A stretch of 64,000 nucleotides of DNA from Murimonas intestini. GTDB lineage: Bacteria; Bacillota; Clostridia; Lachnospirales; Lachnospiraceae. The stretch covers positions 62,001 to 126,000 of the forward strand of contig QGGY01000016.1 in NCBI GenBank assembly GCA_003148945.1. Direction: 5' to 3'. Positions 8,989 through 17,430 of this stretch are shown piece after piece. Below the pieces are notes generated by a model. The model worked only from the letters and a program-made list of their open reading frames with translations. It did not search any database and was not told where the DNA came from. The position numbers and the translations under genes were made by a program. Each line of letters begins with the position of its first letter. Position 1 is the stretch's first letter.

Positions 8989-9017
8989 ATTAAACTGCTT
9001 TTTACACTGTAAGTCAA
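8989..9017 (-). promoter_or_regulatory. Probable promoter for the regulator-kinase genes
   Basis: On the minus strand TTGACT (9017-9012) and TTTAAT (8994-8989) are separated by exactly 17 bases, about 30 bases ahead of the GTG start of the regulator. This would let the regulator, kinase and phosphoesterase genes be transcribed apart from the importer. It is a sequence match only. Confidence 0.55.
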
Positions 9018-9027
9018 TCCCAAAGTA

Positions 9028-9080
9028 AGTCAGGGGCAAAAAGGATGGCATCTGTGACGCCCATCTTTTCGCCCCTGACT
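9028..9080 (-). terminator. Long hairpin after the second permease gene
   Basis: Outer arms AGTCAGGGGC / GCCCCTGACT match perfectly, and the inner arms AAAAGGATGG / CCATCTTTT match with one mismatch. On the minus strand it follows the permease stop at 9108 and precedes the regulator promoter. The T-run after it is poor (TTACTTT), so it may be a weak terminator or attenuator between importer and regulator genes. Confidence 0.5.
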
Positions 9081-9107
9081 GTAGTCAAGTTTATATCCGC
9101 AATATTG

Positions 9108-9953
9108 TTAACCTTTCACAGACCCTGTCATACCTGCCACGAACTGCTTCTGCATCAGGAAGAATATGAGCGCTGTGGGCAGAGTAGCGATAACTACTGC
9201 TGTCATCATCATACCATAATCAGGCGTATAGGATGACCCCATTGCCGAGATGATGAGCGGCAGGGTCCTCTTCTGCGGGGACTGCAGTGCTATCAGGGGC
9301 CACAGGTAATTATTCCAGCTGGTCATAAATGTCACAACAACAGCTGCCGCGTAGGTAGATTTCATTGTGGGCATAAATATCCTGGTAAATATCCCAAACT
9401 CACCCAGTCCGTCTATCCTGGCTGCCTCTATCAGCTCCCTCGGGAATGTCTTTGTATTCTGCCTGAAAAAGAAAATAAGGAACGCTGTGGCAACAGCAAT
9501 TATAACTACTGCTCCCGGCGAATTTAATCCTACCAGTTTCAGCCCCGGAATGTTTCCGAATTTAGAAAATAACCGGAACAGCGGTACCATGAGCGCCGCA
9601 AACGGAACCATCATGGAGAGCAGGATAATATTGAAAGCTCTGTCTTTCCCTTTTGATTTATATACTTCAAAAGCATAACCGGCTGCCGAGGATACCAGCA
9701 TTGCAAGTACCGTGGTAACGACTGCAATGACAAGTGAATTTTTAAATGCATTCAGGTACTGGAGATCAGAGGCCAGCAGCGCCTTCAGGTTCTCAAAGAA
9801 ATATGTACCCGGTATCAAAGTCCCTTTTGTCACATCCACTGACTTGTTGGTAGCTGCAATGATCATCCACAGAAAAGGAAATACTGAAACAACTGACAAG
9901 ATCGTCAGGATCACATACTGGACTGCATTTGATGCTTTTGCTTTCTTACTCAT
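9108..9953 (-). CDS. Sugar ABC transporter permease, MalG/LacG type
   Basis: A 281-residue integral membrane protein of the carbohydrate-uptake CUT1 class, with about six membrane helices. The EAA loop that contacts the ATPase reads FPRELIEAARIDGLGEFGIF. The C-terminus MQKQFVAGMTGSVKG is typical of MalG-type subunits. It pairs with the MalF-type permease whose stop overlaps its start by 4 bases. No ATPase gene lies in the operon, so a shared MsmX/UgpC-type ATPase encoded elsewhere is expected. Substrate is unknown, but the GH172 gene upstream suggests fructose- or arabinose-containing oligosaccharides. Confidence 0.95.
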   Translation of the reverse strand: MSKKAKASNAVQYVILTILSVVSVFPFLWMIIAATNKSVDVTKGTLIPGTYFFENLKALLASDLQYLNAFKNSLVIAVVTTVLAMLVSSAAGYAFEVYKSKGKDRAFNIILLSMMVPFAALMVPLFRLFSKFGNIPGLKLVGLNSPGAVVIIAVATAFLIFFFRQNTKTFPRELIEAARIDGLGEFGIFTRIFMPTMKSTYAAAVVVTFMTSWNNYLWPLIALQSPQKRTLPLIISAMGSSYTPDYGMMMTAVVIATLPTALIFFLMQKQFVAGMTGSVKG

Positions 9954-10837
9954 TCTTTGTCGTCACCTACTTTCATCTGAATAAAGGACAGAATCACGAT
10001 CAATACAACTATGACATATGATACAGCTGCCGCATAGCCGAAGTTGGGCTGGTATTTGAACAGCAGATTATAGATATACTGGGAAATTGTGATCGTGGCA
10101 TTCGCAGGTCCTCCGTTTGTGATATTCACAGTCTCGTCAAACAGCTGCAGGGTTCCGATGGTGGAATTAATTGTAGTAAACAGGATAATCGGCTTTAACA
10201 GCGGCAGGGTAATTGATTTAAATTTCTGGAATCCATTTGCCCCGTCTATGGAAGCTGCTTCATAAATTGAATCATCTATGCTCTGCAGGCCTGACAGATA
10301 AAACACCATATTATATCCTGTCCACCTCCATGTTATTGCGATAATGATAAGTACTCTGGCAAAAACAGGATCTGTGATCCAGGCTATGGGATTGGAAATA
10401 ATATGCAGGTTCATGAGGATGGCATTTACAAATCCATCTGTGGCAAACAGGCTCTTAAAGATAATAGAATATGCCACCAGAGATGTCACACATGGAAGAA
10501 AAATGGCTGTCCTGAAAAAACCTCTGAACTTCAGTTTCTTATTGTTCAGCATAGAGGAAATGACAAGGGCCAGGATAATCATGATCGGAACCTGGATGAC
10601 AAGATAAAGCACTGTGTTAAACAGGGCCTTTTTAAAGGTGGAGTCTGTCAGAAGCCTCTCATAGTTTGCAGCTCCGGAAAAGCTCAGATTATTTGCCATT
10701 CCGGTCTGGAGCGATGTAAAAAATGCCTGAACCATGGGATAGAATACAAATGCAATGATCAGGGCCATACTTGGAATGATAAACAGCCAGGATCTGCGGT
10801 TTTGACGCATCTGTACACTGCTGTGTGATTTATACAT
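9950..10837 (-). CDS. Sugar ABC transporter permease, MalF/LacF type
   Basis: A 295-residue permease with an N-terminal helix (SWLFIIPSMALIIAFVFYPM), five further helices and the EAA loop IYEAASIDGANGFQKF. It forms the membrane channel together with the next gene, whose start it overlaps by 4 bases. ATG 10835-10837 (MYKSHSS) has a well-spaced AAGGAG site; an upstream in-frame ATG at 10864 has none. A strong hairpin separates it from the binding-protein gene, which should lower permease expression relative to the binding protein. Confidence 0.95.
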   Translation of the reverse strand: MYKSHSSVQMRQNRRSWLFIIPSMALIIAFVFYPMVQAFFTSLQTGMANNLSFSGAANYERLLTDSTFKKALFNTVLYLVIQVPIMIILALVISSMLNNKKLKFRGFFRTAIFLPCVTSLVAYSIIFKSLFATDGFVNAILMNLHIISNPIAWITDPVFARVLIIIAITWRWTGYNMVFYLSGLQSIDDSIYEAASIDGANGFQKFKSITLPLLKPIILFTTINSTIGTLQLFDETVNITNGGPANATITISQYIYNLLFKYQPNFGYAAAVSYVIVVLIVILSFIQMKVGDDKE

Positions 10838-10910
10838 AATGGCTTTCTCCTTCTGAAATTTCAAGAATGCCTCTGCAATCCGCGGGAGGCTTTATCTGCT
10901 TTCAAGATAA

Positions 10911-10935
10911 AAGGGTGCGCCGTTTCGGCGCGCCC
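10911..10935 (-). terminator. Intra-operon hairpin between binding protein and permeases
   Basis: Stem GGGTGCGCCG / CGGCGCGCCC (one wobble pair) with a 3-base loop. On the minus strand it is followed by TTTTATCTTG. It has the shape of a rho-independent terminator placed between the binding-protein stop and the permease start, a common way to make more binding protein than channel. Confidence 0.7.
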
Positions 10936-10949
10936 CCGCTATATTATTT

Positions 10950-12254
10950 CTACTGTGCTACTGCTGCCTCTGCCTGGATCTGATAATCTCCCAGGACGGA
11001 GTCCATATCAGCTCCTCCAACGATAGCCTGTACAGCTTCAGTCATAATGTCTTCAATAGCATAAGTGTGCATTCCATAGTTAACGCTTGGCACTTCTTTT
11101 GTCCAGTTAGAGAAATCATCAAAAATCTTCTGTCCTCCGAAGAACTCTGAGCCTTCTGAATAGTTCGGGGCTTCTGATGCCGTATTCAGAGTGCTGACCA
11201 GCGTAATATCCTTAACAAGCTGGTTCATAAGGTCTACGTTGCCTGCAAATGTCTTTGCCAGGAAATCTTTTGCCAGCTCTTCATGTCCAACGTTTTTCAG
11301 CACATACCATCCTGCACCGCCTATAGAAGAAGCATTGATGGAAGCATCGTTGATCTCCATTTTCGGGAATGGAGCTACTGCCCATTTTCCGCTCTGGTCT
11401 TCTGCCTTCTGGATAGAAGGTGCTATCCAGCATCCTGTTACAACTGAAGCCACTTCCCCGTTATTAAATGCTCCTACGAACTGATCCCAGTCAGCTACCT
11501 GCTTTGTAATGCCTGCATCTACCAGATTCTTGTATTCTGTAACAGCATCCTTGAGGGCCTGGTTATCTTCGATAGATACTTTCCCCTCCGCATCTGTGTA
11601 CCAGCTTCCGGCGCTCTGCATCATCATACGTATCTGTCCGATATCGCTGGGATCTAATGTACACATATCTACTCCGCATTTTTCCTTGACTGCTTTACCT
11701 ATCTCAATATATTTTTCCCAGGTAAGATCCTGCATATCTTCCTGTGTATATCCTGCCTCTTCAATATAATCTGTCCTGTAGAAGGTAGCTGCGACACCGC
11801 TGTCAAAGGGGATTCCATACATCTTGCCGTCTGCCTGGTTAACTCCTGTCTTATAGGCTGCAAAATCATCCGGCTTTGCCACGTCATCCAGCTCCGCAAA
11901 TTCATCTGTATAAGCGGTCAGGTAACCCTGTGCCTTGTAGTCTTCAATCAGTACAATATCAGGAAGTCCGTCATACGACTGTGAGGAAAGGCTTGTATTA
12001 AGTTTTGCCACAATATCATCCTGGGCCATAGTCACTACATTTACCTCTGCATCAGGATTCTCTTTCTGATAGATCTCTTTTGCCTCATTTGCCGCCACAA
12101 TATTAAATGCTTCATCCCAGGCCCATATTGTGAGGGTCTTGTCTGATGCATCATCTGCAGCCTTTACTGTTCCGAGCCCTGCATCAGAACACACTGCAAT
12201 ACCCATTGCCATTGTACCTGCCATCATGACTGCCAACACTTTTTTAACCTTCAT
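10950..12254 (-). CDS. Sugar-binding protein of the ABC importer (first paralogue)
   Basis: A 434-residue extracytoplasmic solute-binding protein (family 1) that delivers a sugar to the adjacent permeases. Starting at ATG 12252-12254 behind AAGGAGGA it has a signal sequence (MKVKKVLAVMMAGTMAMGIAVCSDAG). The Cys sits in a poor lipobox (IAVC), so lipidation is uncertain, and cleavage after VKA is also possible. Body motifs: LTIWAWDEAFN, LPDIVLIEDY, YGIPFDSGVAATFYR, GCWIAPSIQKAEDQSGKW. It is clearly paralogous to the gene just upstream along the whole length. A longer frame to 12293 adds 13 codons without a ribosome site. Confidence 0.94.
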   Translation of the reverse strand: MKVKKVLAVMMAGTMAMGIAVCSDAGLGTVKAADDASDKTLTIWAWDEAFNIVAANEAKEIYQKENPDAEVNVVTMAQDDIVAKLNTSLSSQSYDGLPDIVLIEDYKAQGYLTAYTDEFAELDDVAKPDDFAAYKTGVNQADGKMYGIPFDSGVAATFYRTDYIEEAGYTQEDMQDLTWEKYIEIGKAVKEKCGVDMCTLDPSDIGQIRMMMQSAGSWYTDAEGKVSIEDNQALKDAVTEYKNLVDAGITKQVADWDQFVGAFNNGEVASVVTGCWIAPSIQKAEDQSGKWAVAPFPKMEINDASINASSIGGAGWYVLKNVGHEELAKDFLAKTFAGNVDLMNQLVKDITLVSTLNTASEAPNYSEGSEFFGGQKIFDDFSNWTKEVPSVNYGMHTYAIEDIMTEAVQAIVGGADMDSVLGDYQIQAEAAVAQ

Positions 12255-12410
12255 TTTTGTCCTCCTTTTAAAAACCAGAAATTTCATCTGCACCTTAGTG
12301 CTCTTTGTTTTGTTGAAATTATCTTATCACAGGGGGGTTGTTTTTCTTTAGGAATATGTTTGCAGAAATTTTTAATATTTTAAGAATCTGGAATTAGTAC
12401 TAGAAATATT

Positions 12411-13778
12411 TTAAGAAATTTGGGAAATTTTAAGGGGATGCCCTGCGGCATCCCCTATAATGCTTACAACTTTGATCTGTACCCTGTGCAGGGCTTCATC
12501 CACATCACTGCCGTTTATGATGGACTGCAGTTCCGAGGAGAGCTGTTCCTCTGCGTCATAAGTGTTCAGTCCGTAATTTACGCCCGGCACTTCCTCAGCC
12601 ACTTTTGCAAATGTCCTTAAGATCACTTCGTTACCAAAGTATTCGTTCGGTGTCTGATAATTTGGAAGGCTTCCGGCGTCCTTTCTGGTGCTCACAAGAT
12701 TGATCTCACCAACAAGCTCATTGAGGAATTCCTTATTTTCCCCAAATGTGCCTGCCATAAATTCCTTTGCCTCCTCCACATTGCCTTTATTTTTCAGCAG
12801 GTACCAGCTGCTCCCGCCTATATTGGAAGCATTCACTGATTCAGGACAGCTGCCCATTTTGGGGATCCTGGCCACTCTCCAGCAGCCAGCCTGTTCTTCG
12901 GATTCCTGGATGGTTGACGCGATCCAGCAGCCCGACACTACGCTGGCCACCTTCCCGCTCTGAAATGCTGAGACAAATTCATCCCACCCCAGGGCAGTAC
13001 ACGCCACTCCCTCATCCAGAAGCTTCTTATAAATACATATGGCATCCTTGAGGACCTGATTTCCCTCTATATCCACGTCTGTGCCATTTGGTCCCACATA
13101 CCACTTTCCCGCACTCTGGAGCATGATCCTGATGATCCCCAGATCCTTAGGCTCAACTGTCAGCAGATAGGCGCCTGTCTTCTCCCTGACTGCTTTTCCA
13201 ATCTCAATAAATCTCTCCCATGTCAGGTCTTCCATATCCTCTTCCTTATACCCTGCCTTCTCAATCAGGTCCAGCCGGTAAAACATGACAGCAGCGCCGC
13301 TGTCAAAGGGGATGCCGTAGCATCTGCCCTCCCTGGATACAAGACTTGTCTTATAATCCATAAACTCGCTGTAATCCAGAACGTCCGACAGTTCCGCGAA
13401 TTCATCTTCATATTTCAGGAAAAATTCCTGTATCTCGTAATCCTCCACCAGCACAATATCCGGTAGGTTCTCATAAGCCTGTGCCGCCAGGCCGTAATCC
13501 AGCTTCCCGACTATCTCATTTCTCTCCCTGGAAACAACCTCTATCTCTACATCCGGATGTTCCTTCTCATAATAGTCCTTTGCCAGCTTTGCCGCCTTCA
13601 CATTGAATGAATCATCCCAGGCCCACATGGTAAGCTTTGTCTTTTTTGCTACCTGCCCTGTTTCCCCCGGCGCCTGGGACACGGCCGACCCAGCTCCCGC
13701 ACATCCTGTCATGGCCAGCGCTCCTGTCAGAATGGCAGAAACCAGGATTCTTCTTTTCTTAGACTTACTTTTCTCCAT
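12411..13778 (-). CDS. Sugar-binding lipoprotein of the ABC importer (second paralogue)
   Basis: A 455-residue family-1 solute-binding protein with a canonical lipoprotein signal (ALAMTGCAGAG, Cys near residue 26). It shares long stretches with its neighbour: LTMWAWDDSFN, LPDIVLVEDYEIQ, YGIPFDSGAAVMFYR, GCWIASTIQESEEQAG. It overlaps the GH172 stop by 14 bases, so the two are coupled. Two tandem paralogues feeding one permease pair suggest recognition of two related ligands, or one capture and one signalling role. Its last dozen codons (AGHPLKISQIS) run through a perfect hairpin. Confidence 0.94.
   Translation of the reverse strand: MEKSKSKKRRILVSAILTGALAMTGCAGAGSAVSQAPGETGQVAKKTKLTMWAWDDSFNVKAAKLAKDYYEKEHPDVEIEVVSRERNEIVGKLDYGLAAQAYENLPDIVLVEDYEIQEFFLKYEDEFAELSDVLDYSEFMDYKTSLVSREGRCYGIPFDSGAAVMFYRLDLIEKAGYKEEDMEDLTWERFIEIGKAVREKTGAYLLTVEPKDLGIIRIMLQSAGKWYVGPNGTDVDIEGNQVLKDAICIYKKLLDEGVACTALGWDEFVSAFQSGKVASVVSGCWIASTIQESEEQAGCWRVARIPKMGSCPESVNASNIGGSSWYLLKNKGNVEEAKEFMAGTFGENKEFLNELVGEINLVSTRKDAGSLPNYQTPNEYFGNEVILRTFAKVAEEVPGVNYGLNTYDAEEQLSSELQSIINGSDVDEALHRVQIKVVSIIGDAAGHPLKISQIS
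12433..12456 (-). terminator. Perfect hairpin inside the 3' end of the binding-protein gene
   Basis: Arms AGGGGATGCC / GGCATCCCCT with a 4-base loop, 10 perfect pairs. It overlaps the last codons of the gene ending at 12411. The bases after it on the minus strand (TTAAAATTTCCC) are A/T-rich but not a clean T-run. It is a likely partial terminator or mRNA end protector between the two binding-protein genes. Confidence 0.6.
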
Positions 13779-15366
13779 TTTTCCTGTCCTTCAGATAATA
13801 ATAGGACGTGCATTCATACCTGCACACGCCGTCCAGCCTCTCATCCCAGCGCTCTCCTTTGTATTTCTCAATAAATCCCTGGAACTCATTCTGGAAGGGT
13901 ATGTTGTCACAGATGTGGAAACGGCTGACACTTGTGATCCCGTTTCCGTCAATGGGAACTTCGTTCTGGACAGCGTAGGGGCTGTCAAAGGCCGCATGTG
14001 GAGGTTCTGCCGCCCATGCGTATCCCACATAGTCTTCGCTTCCTGTACCGAAGGTAGAGGGAAATTTCTCCCCGTCCACAAAAAATTTCTCATCTCCTTC
14101 ACCCCACCACCAGTCTACAGTCTTTTCATCCATCTCGCCCCACCACCAGCTCTTTGCCTGCTCTGCCGGGGCTTTCCAGGTGTTTTCCACCATGAGGTTC
14201 ATCCCGCAGAACCTGCCTGTCCCTTTTGCCAGCAGTACAGGCCAGTCAGGCCACCTGTCACCACCCGGCTGGAAACGTGTATATGGAAGGCCTGCTTTCT
14301 TTAACTCTTCTGTCCCGTCTCCCGTGTGGGTCTTACAGCAGAAGCGCATGGCGCTGTCTATCCACTCCGGCTCCTCGTCCCTCTGGACCAGGATGAGTTT
14401 AAAAATAAGCGGCTCTGACCCGTTATTCTTAAGGGCTATGTCAAACATCCTGTACGGCATATACCAGTATGCGGCTGCCTCCTCCGGCCCCACCATTACA
14501 GGATAGGAGCGAAATTCAGACGCACCGCCCGGGCTGGCATAAAAATTTCCAAGCCTGCACTCAATTGACGGCTCCTCCTCCCTGTCCCAGTAAATACTCA
14601 GGCCCGTCTGTCTAAAGAGCTGTAAAAGGTCTGTCCCGCCGGGCAGAGTTTTTACAGCAAGACACGTCAGGGCACCCGGAACCTTCTCTCTTCCCTTCCA
14701 TCTCTCACCAGGATTTATCCTCAGCTTCAGTTCCTGTACCCTCTCCCCCTTATCCATCCTGTACGGATATTTTCCTTTAGATGACAGCTGCCTGTCTGTG
14801 ACCGCCAGGGGAATCCTCATATCACGCATGAGCTGCATATCAAAGGAAGGCAGCATAGTCTCTTTCGGAAATACACTGTACGTAAAATGGTAATACATTC
14901 CCCAGCCTTTATTCAAAAGGATCCTGCAGCGTTTCTGGAAGGGTATGGGGATAAACCTGTTCTTCCCTCTGGAGAGCGTCATCATCATCCCCGGATAATT
15001 GGCAGGCATTGGCTCGTCACAATATTTCTCAAAGAAATCCCTGAACTCCATATCTATCTCCGGCTCCCTGCGGTCATCTATAAATATTCTGATATGGCCC
15101 TTGCCCGGCATGGCAGACCAGACCCTCCAGACGACGCCCGGCCCTTTTTTATCAAACACTACATAGGAGCCCTTCTCCTCACTTATGCAGCCAGTCCCGT
15201 CCTCATTTGCTCCCCAGTCTATATACCTGTCTTTTCTTCCATCATATCTGGACCTCCTGTCAAAGCTGGAGAAGCATCCTCCCTGCTCACCCTTCCTGGG
15301 CGCTATGGCCAGTCCCCTTAAATCAGTCATTTTCTCCAGCAGCTGCTCGTATGTATAATTTTCCAT
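13765..15366 (-). CDS. GH172 (DUF2961) family glycosidase-like protein
   Basis: A 533-residue protein of the DUF2961 family, now glycoside hydrolase family 172. Characterised members act on D-fructofuranose or D-arabinofuranose linkages (difructose anhydride, alpha-D-fructofuranosidase, alpha-D-arabinofuranosidase). Family features seen: an N-terminal region with GKGHIRIFIDDRREPEIDM, and the C-terminal FGTGSEDYVGYAWAAEPPHAAFDSPYAV. There is no signal peptide, so it acts in the cytoplasm on imported sugar. It starts at ATG 15364-15366 behind GGAGGTG. It heads the importer operon and lies only 19 bases after radA. Substrate assignment is inference from the family. Confidence 0.88.
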   Translation of the reverse strand: MENYTYEQLLEKMTDLRGLAIAPRKGEQGGCFSSFDRRSRYDGRKDRYIDWGANEDGTGCISEEKGSYVVFDKKGPGVVWRVWSAMPGKGHIRIFIDDRREPEIDMEFRDFFEKYCDEPMPANYPGMMMTLSRGKNRFIPIPFQKRCRILLNKGWGMYYHFTYSVFPKETMLPSFDMQLMRDMRIPLAVTDRQLSSKGKYPYRMDKGERVQELKLRINPGERWKGREKVPGALTCLAVKTLPGGTDLLQLFRQTGLSIYWDREEEPSIECRLGNFYASPGGASEFRSYPVMVGPEEAAAYWYMPYRMFDIALKNNGSEPLIFKLILVQRDEEPEWIDSAMRFCCKTHTGDGTEELKKAGLPYTRFQPGGDRWPDWPVLLAKGTGRFCGMNLMVENTWKAPAEQAKSWWWGEMDEKTVDWWWGEGDEKFFVDGEKFPSTFGTGSEDYVGYAWAAEPPHAAFDSPYAVQNEVPIDGNGITSVSRFHICDNIPFQNEFQGFIEKYKGERWDERLDGVCRYECTSYYYLKDRKNGEK

Positions 15367-15385
15367 CAATCAGCACCTCCCCCTA

Positions 15386-16747
15386 TTAAATACATCTGAC
15401 TGCATCCTTAACTGTGCTTACCCCTATGATTTTTATGCCCTGCAGCTTTTCCACAGACTTCAGGCAGACCTGCGGCAGGATCACGGTCTCAAATCCCAGC
15501 TTTCTGGCTTCCGCCACTCTCTGTTGGACCATGCTGACAGCCCTCACCTCACCGCTTAAGCCCACTTCGCCAAAGGCTATGGTTTTCTCGTCCACAGGCC
15601 TGTCCTTATAGCTGGACACGATAGCCAGGACAATGGCCAGGTCAATGGCCGGCTCATTCATCCTGATCCCGCCTGCAATATTCACATATGCATCGCAGGC
15701 AGACAGATGCATTCCCAGTCTCTTTTCCAGCACTGCCATGAGCAGGTTCACCCTGTTATAATCTGTTCCCGCCGCCGTCCTCCTGGGCATAGCCAGATTG
15801 CTCTGGCAGACGAGCGCCTGCACTTCCAGCAGGATCGGCCTCGTCCCCTCCATGGAGCATGCCACGATGGACCCGGAAGAGTTCTCCGGCTTCCCGCTCA
15901 GCATATATTCAGAAGGATTTGCCACCTGCTCAAGCCCTGTATCCCGCATTTCGAACACACCTATCTCATTTGTGGAGCCAAACCTGTTCTTGACCCCTCT
16001 TAAGATGCGGTAGGCAGCATGCCTGTCCCCCTCGAAATAAAGGACGGTATCCACCATATGCTCCAGCACCCTGGGCCCTGCCACCACGCCTTCTTTTGTC
16101 ACGTGCCCCACGATAAAGATAGAGATCCCAATCCCCTTCGCCAGCTGCATCAGAACTCCTGTAGATTCCCTCACCTGAGAGACACTTCCCGGCGCTGAAG
16201 ACACAGTCTCATTATACATAGTCTGAATGGAATCGATCACTACCACATCCGGCTTCCTGGCCTTTATGACTTCGCTGATCGTATCCAGATTTGTCTCACA
16301 CAGCAGGAGCAGGCTCTCCCCGAACTCTCCTATCCTCTGGGCGCGGAGCTTGATCTGCTGCAGTGATTCCTCACCCGAGATATACAGGACAGATTTATTC
16401 AGCTCCGTCAGATTTTTGCACACCTGGAGCAGCAGGGTGGATTTCCCTATGCCCGGGTCACCGCCCACCAGCACCAGGGAGCCGGGCACGATCCCTCCGC
16501 CCAGCACTCTGTCAAGCTCCTCCATGCCCGTAGTGATCCTCAAAGCCTCACTTGTGTCCACTTCTTTCAGGGACACAGGCTTCAGATTTTCCCTTTTCTT
16601 AACAGCCTCCCTGGCAGATACGCCCTTCTGGACTACCTCCTCCACAAATGTATTCCACTCCCTGCAGGACGGACACTGTCCCGCCCATTTAGAAGATTCA
16701 TATCCGCAATTCTGGCAGTAAAATACCGTTGTCTTACCCTTTGCCAT
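15386..16747 (-). CDS. radA: DNA repair protein RadA (Sms)
   Basis: A 453-residue branch-migration ATPase that helps RecA process recombination intermediates. It has an N-terminal C4 zinc finger (YCQNCGYESSKWAGQCPSC, residues 10-28), a Walker A motif (GGDPGIGKSTLLLQ), the RadA-specific KNRFGSTNEIGVFEM motif and a C-terminal Lon-protease-like domain (LAIVLAIVSSYKDRPVD). Its length is normal. The ATG has AAGGAG at proper spacing. Linkage to clpC is conserved across Firmicutes; here the endosialidase-like gene and its terminator lie between. The GH172 gene follows after 19 bases, so some read-through is possible. Confidence 0.98.
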   Translation of the reverse strand: MAKGKTTVFYCQNCGYESSKWAGQCPSCREWNTFVEEVVQKGVSAREAVKKRENLKPVSLKEVDTSEALRITTGMEELDRVLGGGIVPGSLVLVGGDPGIGKSTLLLQVCKNLTELNKSVLYISGEESLQQIKLRAQRIGEFGESLLLLCETNLDTISEVIKARKPDVVVIDSIQTMYNETVSSAPGSVSQVRESTGVLMQLAKGIGISIFIVGHVTKEGVVAGPRVLEHMVDTVLYFEGDRHAAYRILRGVKNRFGSTNEIGVFEMRDTGLEQVANPSEYMLSGKPENSSGSIVACSMEGTRPILLEVQALVCQSNLAMPRRTAAGTDYNRVNLLMAVLEKRLGMHLSACDAYVNIAGGIRMNEPAIDLAIVLAIVSSYKDRPVDEKTIAFGEVGLSGEVRAVSMVQQRVAEARKLGFETVILPQVCLKSVEKLQGIKIIGVSTVKDAVRCI

Positions 16748-16795
16748 AAATTTCTCCTTCTGTCTATTGTTTTCTCAACGTGTGCAGCCTTTAGT

Positions 16796-16831
16796 AGAAA
16801 AAGACCGCTGGAACCTCTCGTCCCAACGGCC
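16796..16831 (-). terminator. Rho-independent terminator after the 138-aa gene
   Basis: On the minus strand GGCCGTTGGGAC pairs with GTTCCAGCGGTC (G-T wobbles included) and is followed by TTTTTCT. It lies between the stop at 16886 and the radA start, so it closes the clpC-side transcript. Confidence 0.75.
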
Positions 16832-16885
16832 TCCTCCTCTGGCACAGGCATAAGCCCATGCTTTACTGTACTCTGCAGGTAATGG

Positions 16886-17302
16886 TCAGTTACCTTTTAC
16901 GATCTTGATTGCAGCGTTCCTGCCCGGATCCAGCTCAACACTGAGTACGAGCTTTCCTCCCATGTTTGCCTTGACGCTTCCTGCGTCCGCTCCGTCTATG
17001 TATACGCTGTACTCAGCACCGTCTTCCATCTGCACTGTAATCTGGGCATCTTCCGAGCCTTCCACCTCAAATTCCATCGTGTCTCCTGTCACAGAGAGCC
17101 CGTGAACTGCAGTTCCCGGCACAGACTCATAGACAAACATCCCATTACGTTCCAGTTTCGTGATTTCCCTGTAGGTCTTCACCTTATATAAATCGCCTTC
17201 ATGCTCGTATCCATCCATCTTTTCTTTCTGAATCAGTTCATAATTCCCGAAACTAATGGTACCATCTGCTTCTGTGCGTATTAACTCTGTTACAACTGAC
17301 AT
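16886..17302 (-). CDS. Endosialidase-like hypothetical protein
   Basis: A 138-residue soluble protein starting MSVVTELIRTEADGTISFGNYEL. This N-terminus is typical of a small family in Clostridia that databases often label endosialidase or endosialidase chaperone. The label has no experimental basis I know of, and I see no sialidase motif. The C-terminal half is beta-rich (VEGSEDAQITVQMEDGAEYSVYIDG). It has an AGGAGGGC site before its ATG. It sits between clpC and radA with its own downstream terminator and a hairpin upstream. Function unknown; the place beside clpC suggests a protein-quality or stress role, as a guess. Confidence 0.8.
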   Translation of the reverse strand: MSVVTELIRTEADGTISFGNYELIQKEKMDGYEHEGDLYKVKTYREITKLERNGMFVYESVPGTAVHGLSVTGDTMEFEVEGSEDAQITVQMEDGAEYSVYIDGADAGSVKANMGGKLVLSVELDPGRNAAIKIVKGN

Positions 17303-17332
17303 TTTAATGCCCTCCTAAGATCTTGTTGTGAA

Positions 17333-17360
17333 CGGGAAAAGGCGGTCTGCGCTTTTCCCG
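17333..17360. other. Hairpin between clpC and the endosialidase-like gene
   Basis: Arms CGGGAAAAG / CTTTTCCCG form a perfect 9-bp stem with a 10-base loop. It lies about 70 bases past the clpC stop and before the next ribosome site. There is no T-run on the minus strand, so it may be a processing site or weak attenuator. Confidence 0.5.
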
Positions 17361-17430
17361 CCGCATTTGTAATTTCAAATTTGTTGGCTAAATTCTATCA
17401 CAAAATAGAGAAATATGCTAGATATTTATC

